In this document: piece after piece, positions 1 to 7,067 of the stretch
How the letters are laid out: each line of letters starts with the position of its first letter
How positions within the stretch are numbered: position 1 is the first letter of the stretch
Source: RGIG1934 sp964492545
GTDB lineage: Bacteria; Bacillota; Clostridia; Lachnospirales; Lachnospiraceae
Direction: 5' to 3'
DNA: 27,948 bases
Assembly: GCA_964492545.1 (NCBI GenBank)
Contig: CAZBKO010000022.1
Span: forward strand, 1 to 27,948
Notes under the pieces: generated by a model
Told to the model about the DNA's origin: nothing
The model's input: the letters and a program-made list of their open reading frames with translations, nothing else
The model's database searches: none
Program-made: the position numbers and the translations under genes

Positions 1-183
1 AATCTGATGATTTTCAAGCTTGTTTTTCCGTTTTTTTGGGTATATTCGCTTTTTTATATTCTGATTTACCCAATACTTCGCCGGCCGCATGACTTCTAAT
101 ACCAGCATTTCAAGTTTCGCCGGCCGCACGACTTCTAATACTAGCAAGATTGAACCGACTATATCCGACTCATGTCTGCGCAC
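1..183 (-). other. Possible small open frame with tandem 13-residue repeat, cut by window edge
   Basis: Read on the minus strand, the frame is open from about 225 to base 1 with no stop. Possible starts are a GTG at 183-181 or an ATG at 108-106. It encodes two in-frame 13-residue units, LVLEVVRPAKLEM and LVLEVMRPAKYWV, followed by a strongly basic tail rich in Lys and Arg. No convincing ribosome site precedes any start, and the frame begins just beyond the degV terminator. It may be a repetitive intergenic element that happens to be open, or the remnant of a gene. No function is assigned. Translation is unproven. Confidence 0.25.
77..146. repeat. Two copies of a 31-bp direct repeat, period 39 bp
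   Basis: Copy 1 is 77-107 and copy 2 is 116-146. They match at 29 of 31 positions, differing only at the T/C within CGCATGAC versus CGCACGAC and at a C/T near the end. Each contains the GC-rich palindromic core GCCGGC inside otherwise AT-rich DNA. The 39-bp period is a multiple of three, so each strand that reads through shows a 13-residue peptide repeat. More copies may lie left of the window. Confidence 0.8.
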
Positions 184-219
184 CAAAAAAACACCATTAT
201 CAATAAATGATAATGGTGT
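184..219 (-). terminator. Rho-independent terminator after degV-family gene
   Basis: On the minus strand an 11-bp perfect stem (209-219 with 191-201) closes a 7-base loop and is followed by a run of seven T (plus-strand A run 185-191). It sits 16 bases past the DegV stop and would end the EAL-HAD-MATE-DegV transcript. Confidence 0.85.
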
Positions 220-234
220 CGTTACTCAAACTTA

Positions 235-1098
235 TTATATTTTCTTGGCACATGCTATAGCAAGTGAACCCGGTCCGATATGACATGCAATACTTAATGG
301 TAAATAATCAATATAAATATCAATTCCCGGAAGTACCTGTAATATCTCTTCTCTAAATTCTTCTGCTGCCGCAAGATTCTCAGTCTGGGCGATAAATACA
401 TTAACATTATCGAGTCCGCCAAATCTTGTCTCTATATCTTTCTTCATTGCATCAATCATTATTGACTTCGCCTGCTTGATTGTTCTTGCCTTAGCAAATG
501 CATCAAGCTTCTCTCCCTGAATCTGCAATACAGGCTTCAGCTTCAGAAGATTGCCAAGTGCTGCTGCCGCTGGTGTTATTCTTCCGCCTCTCTTAAGATA
601 CAAAAGAGTATCAAGCATAATGTAAATGCTAGATTCAAGTCCCTGATTAACAAGGATATCTCTAATCTCTTCTGCTTCCTTTCCACGATTAGCCAATTCT
701 AATGCATCAAGTACTGACTGTCTGTGAGTAACTGATACTCTCTGATTATCAACAACGAATACCTTGCCCTCGTAAGCTTCCTCTCCTGCTAGAATAATTG
801 CTGTCTGGCAGGCACTGCTAAGTCCACTTGACATCGGAATATGAATTACATAATCATTATCCTTAAGTGCCTCGTCCCACAAGCTCATTACTGACTCTGG
901 TGATGGCTGTGATGTAAATACCTTGGCATCCTTGTCTGCAAGCTTCGCATAAAATTCAGGAATTGTAAGGCTTATTCCTTCGTAAAATGTTTCGTCATTT
1001 ATAGAAAATGGCATTGGAAGAACATACACTCCAAGTTCCTTCGCCTGCGCCTGTGTTATTCCACTGTTGCTGTCTGTTACAACTGCTATTTTACTCAA
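235..1098 (-). CDS. DegV family fatty-acid-binding protein
   Basis: 287 residues, the usual size for DegV proteins, which bind a fatty acid and in Gram-positives can feed fatty-acid kinase FakA. Visible family marks are the N-terminal VTDSNSGI segment, a Thr-Ser-Gln-Pro-Ser stretch near residue 100, the MPMSSGLSSACQTA loop (family pattern ISSGLSGTYQ), and LKRGGRITPAAAALGNLLKLKP in the C-terminal half. The start codon is TTG at 1098-1096, preceded at good distance by GGGAGAAG; the next in-frame ATG is inside the conserved fold. It is the last gene of a minus-strand run, 33 bases after the MATE gene, and is followed by a clear terminator. No FakA gene is in view, so the lipid role is taken from the family. 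Confidence 0.93.
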   Translation of the reverse strand: MSKIAVVTDSNSGITQAQAKELGVYVLPMPFSINDETFYEGISLTIPEFYAKLADKDAKVFTSQPSPESVMSLWDEALKDNDYVIHIPMSSGLSSACQTAIILAGEEAYEGKVFVVDNQRVSVTHRQSVLDALELANRGKEAEEIRDILVNQGLESSIYIMLDTLLYLKRGGRITPAAAALGNLLKLKPVLQIQGEKLDAFAKARTIKQAKSIMIDAMKKDIETRFGGLDNVNVFIAQTENLAAAEEFREEILQVLPGIDIYIDYLPLSIACHIGPGSLAIACAKKI

Positions 1099-1131
1099 AT
1101 CTTCTTCTCCCTTTGCATATGTTACGCATTT

Positions 1132-2460
1132 TTATTGTGTTGTTATTGTATCATTCGATTTTGTCAATGTCAATGCAATAATCATTGTAATAGTCTCCGC
1201 TGCAGGCACCACATACCAAATACTTTCGCCTCCAAACATCATTGGAAACATCAAAACAAATGCCACGCTAAAAATAATTCCTCTGGCAAATGTTATAACA
1301 AATGCCTTCTTAGCTCTTATTGTTGCCTGAAAATAATTTGACAGGTAAACATTTACAGCCGTAGGTATAAAACATAGATAATATATGTGAATTGCCCTTC
1401 TACCCATTCTGTATATCTCAGCATCCGGCTTTACAAATGCCTCTATAAGCGTATCCGGAAACATGTTTGCATGCAAAGTCACGCAGCAGGTAATTGCCAT
1501 AAGCACAACGAAGCCTATTCTTCGAACTTTCTTTACCCTATCCATACTTCCGGAGCCATAATTGTGTGCAACAATTGGCTGTATCGCCTGTGAGGAACCA
1601 TTTATCAACGATGCACACACAATAGCCGTATTAGTTAGCACGCTGTAAACAACAACACCCACATCTCCGATGTATTTGAGAATCTGTATGTTGAAGAAAA
1701 ACATTGTAATTCCACTTGTCATTTCAACAAGAAATGACGTTGCTCCTGATAAAACTATATTGCCCAAGGTACTAATTCTAACTGCTTTGATGGAAAATAC
1801 AAGGCTGTTGTCCTTCTTCATGAAATGTGTGACAGTAATGGCGGTATTAACAACTGCTCCAAGTATGGTTGCGAGAATCGCACCAGACATTCCCATATGA
1901 AAAATATAAATAAAAATATAATCTAGAACTATGTTAAGACCAGAACCTGTAAATACTGCCGCCATAGCCCTGTTTGGATCTTTGTCATTTCTTATAAACC
2001 CCTGAAGACAGCTGCTAAATATCAGTGCAGGAGTGCACAAAAATAATATTCTTGCATAGGACAGAGCATAATCAATTGTATTTTCTCCCGCCCCAAGTAA
2101 ATAACATATTTTCTCTGCAAATATTGTCATAAACAGCGACATCAGAACAGAAATAACTGTTATAGAAGCAATTGCAGTACTAAATATTTCGCTGACTCTT
2201 TTCCTGTCACCCGCTCCCTGTGCAACAGAAGCAAGAACTCCGCCACCTATGCCGAACATATTTCCAATGCCAAACTGCAACGAAAACATAGGCAGAAGCA
2301 GATTTAGAGCAATCAGGGCATTTTTGCCGATGCCATGGCCAATCATAATTGTATCAGCAATAACGTAGGCCGATGTTATCATGGTAGCACAAATAGTTGG
2401 CACCAAATATCTCTTATATAATGTATTTACATTGTCCTTCGATAAATCAAGCTGTTTCAT
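1132..2460 (-). CDS. MATE family efflux transporter
   Basis: 442 residues with about 12 hydrophobic segments in two halves, matching MATE (NorM/DinF-like) cation-coupled multidrug exporters. The N-terminal half shows the typical pattern: ATMITSAYVIADTIMIGHGIG, then a Gly-rich segment GIGGGVLASVAQGAGD followed by KR and an Ile/Ala helix. An equivalent segment around residues 280-300 has NGSSQAIQPIVAHNYG, the second-half signature. The ATG at 2460 lies inside the end of the upstream HAD gene (14-base overlap), with no strong ribosome site, so translation is probably coupled. The substrate cannot be told from sequence. Confidence 0.92.
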   Translation of the reverse strand: MKQLDLSKDNVNTLYKRYLVPTICATMITSAYVIADTIMIGHGIGKNALIALNLLLPMFSLQFGIGNMFGIGGGVLASVAQGAGDRKRVSEIFSTAIASITVISVLMSLFMTIFAEKICYLLGAGENTIDYALSYARILFLCTPALIFSSCLQGFIRNDKDPNRAMAAVFTGSGLNIVLDYIFIYIFHMGMSGAILATILGAVVNTAITVTHFMKKDNSLVFSIKAVRISTLGNIVLSGATSFLVEMTSGITMFFFNIQILKYIGDVGVVVYSVLTNTAIVCASLINGSSQAIQPIVAHNYGSGSMDRVKKVRRIGFVVLMAITCCVTLHANMFPDTLIEAFVKPDAEIYRMGRRAIHIYYLCFIPTAVNVYLSNYFQATIRAKKAFVITFARGIIFSVAFVLMFPMMFGGESIWYVVPAAETITMIIALTLTKSNDTITTQ

Positions 2461-3118
2461 TTGCTAATAACCATTTATACAAATCATCAATTGTATCCAC
2501 AATGTAATCTGCACCACTTTCCTCTAATTCATTTTCAGGTGCATATCCAAATCTCACTCCCATGGAATCAACTCCCGCTAGCTTAGCACCAATAATGTCG
2601 TATTTCCTGTCGCCAATCATAAGAACATCACCATACTGTTCCTTCTCAATCCCAAGTCTGTTAAGTGCCTCGATAATTACCTGGTACTTTTCATGTCTTG
2701 TACCTTCATAATCACTGCCTGCAATCACATCAAAGTACTGTGAAAGTTCGAACTTGTCCATAATATCCAGAGACTGTGGCTCCGGCTTAGAGGTTGCCAG
2801 ACCGATAAGGACATCTGTGCCACGAAGCATTTCAAGCATACTTGGAATTTTGTCAAACACCCTGTTCTCATATTTGCCAATAGTGTTAAATCTTTCCCTA
2901 TATTTTTCAACTGCTTTCCATGCCGAATCATAATCCATACCGTAAAATTCCATAAAAGAATCATCCAAAGGTGGTCCAATAAATTTTTCAAAATTAGCAA
3001 GATTATCTTCATGAATTCCCATGTAGTCAAGGGCATACTGAACACATTTTGTTATGCCCTCCTTCGGCTCAGTAAGCGTTCCATCTAAATCAAATAAAAT
3101 AACTTTATACTTTTTCAA
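2447..3118 (-). CDS. HAD superfamily hydrolase, phosphoglycolate-phosphatase-like
   Basis: 223 residues. HAD motif I is LFDLDGTLT near residue 8 (nucleophile Asp and acid/base Asp), with a helical cap after it (residues ~20-85). Motif II is the Thr/Ser in GLATSKPEP, motif III the Lys before the IIEALNRLGI stretch, and motif IV is LMIGDRKYDIIGA. This layout is that of small-molecule phosphatases such as Gph/PpaX; the substrate is unknown. The start is TTG at 3118-3116, with GGAGAG six bases upstream, giving MKKYKVILFDLDG. It lies 12 bases after the EAL gene and overlaps the MATE start by 14 bases, so the three are very likely one transcript. Confidence 0.92.
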   Translation of the reverse strand: MKKYKVILFDLDGTLTEPKEGITKCVQYALDYMGIHEDNLANFEKFIGPPLDDSFMEFYGMDYDSAWKAVEKYRERFNTIGKYENRVFDKIPSMLEMLRGTDVLIGLATSKPEPQSLDIMDKFELSQYFDVIAGSDYEGTRHEKYQVIIEALNRLGIEKEQYGDVLMIGDRKYDIIGAKLAGVDSMGVRFGYAPENELEESGADYIVDTIDDLYKWLLANETA

Positions 3119-3130
3119 ATCATCTCTCCA

Positions 3131-5197
3131 TTACTTTTTAAGAAGATATTCGTGAAACTCAAACTGTGGCAATGGCTTACTGTAGAGATATCCCTGATAA
3201 TAATCACAGCCAATCGAATGAAGCTTCTCCTTAATCTCCTCATTTTCTACATATTCTGCTATTACATTAAAATGCATTCTCCCTGATAAGTCAACTATAG
3301 TTTTAATAATGTTTACAGAATTATTGTTATCCATAATGTCCCTTACAAGACTTCCATCAAGCTTTACTATGGAAAAGTCTGCGTTCTGCAGATACATCAT
3401 AGATGAATGTCCAACGCCGAAATCATCCATGATAAATTCAACTCCAACCCCTCTTAAACGGTTCATGTTCTCATTCATCATAGGTGTGCTTTTAAGTGCT
3501 ATTTGTTCAGTAATCTCGAAAGCAAGTCTCAGATTATCAAGCTTCATTCTGCTTATTCGCGCAATAGCTTTTCCACAGAAATCATCGGACTCCAGCTGCT
3601 TTGGTGTTATATTCATAGACATTTTAAAATCATATTTTATATTCTTATCAAGTTCTTCCATCTCATTACACACCTCGTTGAGAATGTGTAATTCAAGGTC
3701 ATTAAGGCAATTGTCATTATTGGCGATGGCAATAATAAGTGGGGGATATATGTAGCCTGCCGTTGGGTGTTTCCATCTAAGCAATGCCTCACAGCCCATT
3801 ATCTGTCCGGCATAAGTAACCTGTGGCTGATAAAATATCTCAATATCCTTTCTCAGCATGGCAATATGAAGGTCCTCAGTGAGCATTCTTGCAGTTGAGC
3901 CCATACTTCTGCTGCTCTCCTTAATCTGCTCAAAGCTGCCGTCCTCCTCACTGGCAATAACTGCATTCTTAAGCTTATCCACGCTTTCCTTAAGATACAA
4001 TCTCTGATATTTTTCAGAAAATCTTATAAATGGAATATATATGCAGGTTCCAACAATAATTCCAATAATTTGAACAACACCGCCCATAATCGTACCCGTT
4101 ACTTTAATGCCACTGTAAACAACCGGCGAAGTCCAGTTAATCGAATTAATGGTATCAGGAATAATATTTAACCCCACAGCGGCTGCAGCTATAAGATAGC
4201 ACACAACAGGAGTCAAAATAAATGGCACAATCATTACAGGATTCAGGATAATTGGAAATCCAAATACAAATATCTCGCTTATATTAAATATTGATGGGAT
4301 AATTCCCGCCTTCACAAGCATTCTGTTATTCTTTCTCTTGGCAGTAATTAGAATTGCAAGCATCAGACAAATACACGTTCCACATCCACCCATAAGCACA
4401 AATGTGTCAAGAAATGATTTACTAAACTCACAGTTTTGCATAAGGGTTGTACTAACCTCATTAAGAACATTATTCCCATGAATGCCAAATATCCAAAACA
4501 CATGACTTAGCAGTATAAATACAAGTCCACGAATGAATTTGTTATTTATGGCACTAAACAGGCTCATATAAAATGCTGATCCGATATTCTGGACCCTTGT
4601 ATCTCCCACAATCGTAATAAGGATAACTCTGATTAGCACAAATATTGCTGCAATCATCACAACAGGAAAAATCATTTTCACGGCTTCATTGAAATGTCTG
4701 TCGGCTCCATCCGAGTATATTTTTCTCTCTTTATGAACAATATGGAGAAACTTTCTTAGGAGATAACTGGAAAATAGCGCCACAATTATAGCTGTAAACA
4801 GCCAGTTATATCCAAAAATCTCTATGGAAATATTACCATCATTATCGCTGGCAAATATGTAGTAAGCCATACTGGCAACAAATGGATAATACTTGGAATT
4901 CTGTATGTCACACTCTCTGCCATATGAATAACTGACGGACAGCAAAAGAATCATAGCAAGCATACCCATTGTGAAGGTGTATACAATATTAAGTGCTGAA
5001 TACAGACGTCCGCCAAACGCACCGGTTATAAAGCTTTGGTAGGCCTCTGCCGGAAACGATGTGAACACCAGACACATGCATCCGGTAATAATAAACGGAA
5101 CCGCCATAACAAGTCCGTGCTTCATAGCAATAAATACCGGCATATTTTCAATCAAAGATGTAATTTTCATTAATTTATCAGTAATATATTTTTTCAA
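3131..5197 (-). CDS. PTS EIIC-like membrane domain fused to EAL c-di-GMP phosphodiesterase
   Basis: 688 residues. Residues ~10-400 are a multi-helix membrane domain resembling the lactose/cellobiose PTS EIIC: KHGLVMAVPFIITG near the start, FGIHGNNVL mid-domain, and FNISEIFVFGFPIILNP, which follows the EIIC pattern of FNINEPIIFGLPIVLNP. A short helical linker leads to an EAL domain (~445-685). Catalytic features appear complete: E470-A-L, MSMNITPKQL (Asn), the Glu in EITEQIAL, DDFG at 591-594, the Lys in VKLDGS, AEYVE, and YQGY. No EIIA or EIIB domain or neighbour is present, so the EIIC part is probably a sugar sensor rather than a transporter (inference). The start is TTG with a strong GGAGG. 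It is the first gene of the run to DegV. Confidence 0.93.
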   Translation of the reverse strand: MKKYITDKLMKITSLIENMPVFIAMKHGLVMAVPFIITGCMCLVFTSFPAEAYQSFITGAFGGRLYSALNIVYTFTMGMLAMILLLSVSYSYGRECDIQNSKYYPFVASMAYYIFASDNDGNISIEIFGYNWLFTAIIVALFSSYLLRKFLHIVHKERKIYSDGADRHFNEAVKMIFPVVMIAAIFVLIRVILITIVGDTRVQNIGSAFYMSLFSAINNKFIRGLVFILLSHVFWIFGIHGNNVLNEVSTTLMQNCEFSKSFLDTFVLMGGCGTCICLMLAILITAKRKNNRMLVKAGIIPSIFNISEIFVFGFPIILNPVMIVPFILTPVVCYLIAAAAVGLNIIPDTINSINWTSPVVYSGIKVTGTIMGGVVQIIGIIVGTCIYIPFIRFSEKYQRLYLKESVDKLKNAVIASEEDGSFEQIKESSRSMGSTARMLTEDLHIAMLRKDIEIFYQPQVTYAGQIMGCEALLRWKHPTAGYIYPPLIIAIANNDNCLNDLELHILNEVCNEMEELDKNIKYDFKMSMNITPKQLESDDFCGKAIARISRMKLDNLRLAFEITEQIALKSTPMMNENMNRLRGVGVEFIMDDFGVGHSSMMYLQNADFSIVKLDGSLVRDIMDNNNSVNIIKTIVDLSGRMHFNVIAEYVENEEIKEKLHSIGCDYYQGYLYSKPLPQFEFHEYLLKK

Positions 5198-5226
5198 CTT
5201 TATCCTCCACGTTCCCTTTAAATCTT

Positions 5227-5255
5227 AGTATACTACAATAAAAATCTTATTTCCA
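5227..5255 (-). promoter_or_regulatory. Probable promoter for the EAL-HAD-MATE-DegV run
   Basis: On the minus strand TGGAAA (5255-5250) and TATACT (5232-5227) are 17 bases apart, about 30 bases upstream of the TTG start of the EIIC-EAL gene. The -10 is good, the -35 only fair (4 of 6). Confidence 0.5.
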
Positions 5256-5262
5256 TATTCTC

Positions 5263-5291
5263 TTTACAATAAACAAATATTAGAATAAGAT
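5263..5291 (+). promoter_or_regulatory. Probable promoter for the amidohydrolase-HPP pair
   Basis: TTTACA (5263-5268) and TAAGAT (5286-5291) are separated by 17 bases, about 38 bases before the ATG at 5329. It is divergent from the EAL promoter within the same 130-base gap. Confidence 0.5.
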
Positions 5292-5328
5292 AGTTTTAAA
5301 TACTTTTTTTAGAAAGGACTTGATAGAT

Positions 5329-6150
5329 ATGATTATAGACACACATGTTCATAATGGTGTATATGGAGGATTTAATATACCAGATAGTATGGTTGAAGAA
5401 TTCATTGACAAATACAATGTTGATCACATTATTGTTTCCAACTGTATGGCCTGTGAAAATGATGAGCAGTTGAATAGAATTCCCGTAGAGCTTGCTAACC
5501 CTCAGAACAAGGTCTTCAAAGACACCATAGCATTTGCAAGAAAACATCCCGGACGAATATACGTTATGCCTTGGATTAAGCCTGCAACTGATGGAGTTGA
5601 CGATGAATTTATTTCTATTATTGAGAATAACCTTGATATAGTTAAGGGCATTAAGTTTCACGCTCACAACTCTAATCTTCCTACTGATTCACCACTTCTT
5701 ATTCCATATATTGAGATTGCAAGACGTTTTCATCTTCCAATTGCAATACATACAGGCGGTGTCGAAGCTGCAAGTGCAGAGCATGTATATAATGCTGCTC
5801 TGGCTAATCCTGATGTAAACTTTATTATGGTACACATGGAGCTTGGCACTAACAATGAAAATGCTATTGAATACATATCAAAGCTTCCAAATCTCTATGG
5901 TGACACCACCTGGGTTCCAATATCCAGTGTTTTGAAATTCATAGAAAAATGTGGATGTGACAGAATCGTATTTGGCAGTGACAGTCCAATTGATGGAGCT
6001 GACACTTATTCAACAAATAAGACTGGAGACCCTTCACTATATCTTCAATATTTCAATGATTTGCCAAAGCTTATAGATAATGAAACCTATGAAAAAATCA
6101 TGTTCAAAAATGCAATAAAATTATTTAATTTAACAGATATTACTTACTAA
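5329..6150 (+). CDS. Amidohydrolase family (Amidohydro_2-like) metal-dependent hydrolase
   Basis: 273 residues from the ATG at 5329. The ATG is preferred over an in-frame TTG at 5320 because the ribosome site AGAAAGGA (5311-5318) abuts the TTG but is well spaced for the ATG. A TIM-barrel metal-hydrolase layout is visible: the HxH pair His6/His8 in IIDTHVHNG, a Lys/His cluster IKFHAH near 109-113, His141 in AIHTGG, His169 in MVHMELG, and Asp218 in FGSDSPIDG. These match the metal and catalytic set of the PF04909-type amidohydrolases (decarboxylase/lactonase-like enzymes). The substrate is unknown. It is probably cotranscribed with the HPP-like membrane protein, whose start lies 17 bases beyond this stop. 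Confidence 0.88.
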   Translation: MIIDTHVHNGVYGGFNIPDSMVEEFIDKYNVDHIIVSNCMACENDEQLNRIPVELANPQNKVFKDTIAFARKHPGRIYVMPWIKPATDGVDDEFISIIENNLDIVKGIKFHAHNSNLPTDSPLLIPYIEIARRFHLPIAIHTGGVEAASAEHVYNAALANPDVNFIMVHMELGTNNENAIEYISKLPNLYGDTTWVPISSVLKFIEKCGCDRIVFGSDSPIDGADTYSTNKTGDPSLYLQYFNDLPKLIDNETYEKIMFKNAIKLFNLTDITY

Positions 6151-6167
6151 TGAAACGGAGTTCCACT

Positions 6168-7067
6168 ATGAATAAATACAAGAATCTCATGGCACTAACT
6201 ATGTTAGCTGCCATGATTGGTATTTCTGTGCTCTTAAATGAGCCTGAGATTATTTTCCCTGAAATAACAGCACTTACTGTAGGCGCCTGGGTAGCAGTCA
6301 AACAGCCTTGGAAGGTTCATCCTGTAATGTTGTGCAGCCTAATATCTATATCGGCCATCCTTGGCATTGTCCTTGTACGTGCTGATTTCATTCCCATGAT
6401 ACTAAAAATAGCAATTGGTTTCATTTTTTGTGGCGTGTCACTAATGGTATGCGATTCTACATTTGTGCCTATGATATCAGCCTGTATTCTTCCAATACTT
6501 ATGGGAACTACATCTGTTATTTATCCACTATCCGTAGCCGTTATGTCAATAATAATCGTGTTAGTACAGATTCCTATTCAAAGCAATCAGGCATACAAAA
6601 GGTCTGCCACTATCAACTATGGCGAGCAGCTCCTGCTGTGGGTCAAACGCTTTATTATTGTCCTTGCAATCAGTGCATTACCTGTGTATTTTAAAGAATA
6701 TTTTTTTATTGCACCACCGCTGATAGTTGCTTTTGTGGAGATAACAAATGTGGATTCACCGGCAAGAAAACGGCCATTATCTCTTCTATTTTTAATTGCA
6801 CTTAGCAGTATATCAGGTGCGTATTTGAGGTTAATTATCACTGAGCATTTTGGACTTAGCCTTGTTATAAGCGCAGTTCTTGCAACTGCCATCGTTCTGC
6901 TTGCAATGAAAAAGCTCCAGCTGTATTTTCCACCAGCCGGAGCAATCTCAACACTTCCAATGATTATCTCATCACAGAAGCTTATTATTTATCCTGTTGA
7001 AGTAATTATTGGATTCTCTATTATGATTATCCTTGCAATTACTTTATTTCGTCAGTTCTGTAAATAA
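6168..7067 (+). CDS. HPP-family-like integral membrane protein
   Basis: About 299 residues from the ATG at 6168, chosen because CGGAG lies seven bases before it; another in-frame ATG at 6150 overlaps the previous stop (TAATG) but has no ribosome site. About eight or nine hydrophobic segments. The second half follows the HPP pattern: IAPPLIVAFVEITNVDSPA, then Arg-Pro before a Gly-containing helix, and later YFPPAGAISTLPMI where HPP proteins carry HPPAGA. Some HPP proteins transport nitrite, but here the role is unknown. A weaker similar motif, EITALTVGAWV followed by QP, near residue 35 suggests a duplicated half. Its last 29 bases overlap the convergent coiled-coil gene. Confidence 0.7.
   Translation: MNKYKNLMALTMLAAMIGISVLLNEPEIIFPEITALTVGAWVAVKQPWKVHPVMLCSLISISAILGIVLVRADFIPMILKIAIGFIFCGVSLMVCDSTFVPMISACILPILMGTTSVIYPLSVAVMSIIIVLVQIPIQSNQAYKRSATINYGEQLLLWVKRFIIVLAISALPVYFKEYFFIAPPLIVAFVEITNVDSPARKRPLSLLFLIALSSISGAYLRLIITEHFGLSLVISAVLATAIVLLAMKKLQLYFPPAGAISTLPMIISSQKLIIYPVEVIIGFSIMIILAITLFRQFCK
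6909..6943 (-). terminator. Terminator of the MMPL/YhgE-like operon, inside the HPP-like gene
   Basis: On the minus strand GCTCCGGCTG (6943-6934) pairs with CAGCTGGAGC (6923-6914), a 10-bp stem with one G-U wobble and a 10-base loop, followed by TTTTT (6913-6909). It lies 96 bases past the stop of the convergent coiled-coil gene. In the plus direction the wobble becomes an A-C mismatch and no T run follows, so it works only for the minus strand. Confidence 0.65.

Noticed and set aside
89..283. Plus-strand 64-codon frame through the 31-bp repeats
   Set aside because: No ribosome site, it runs through the degV terminator into degV coding sequence, and an in-frame stop lies just upstream. The repeat explains its apparent pattern.
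5320..5328. TTG at 5320 as start of the amidohydrolase
   Set aside because: The ribosome site is only a base or so away from it, whereas the ATG at 5329 has normal spacing.
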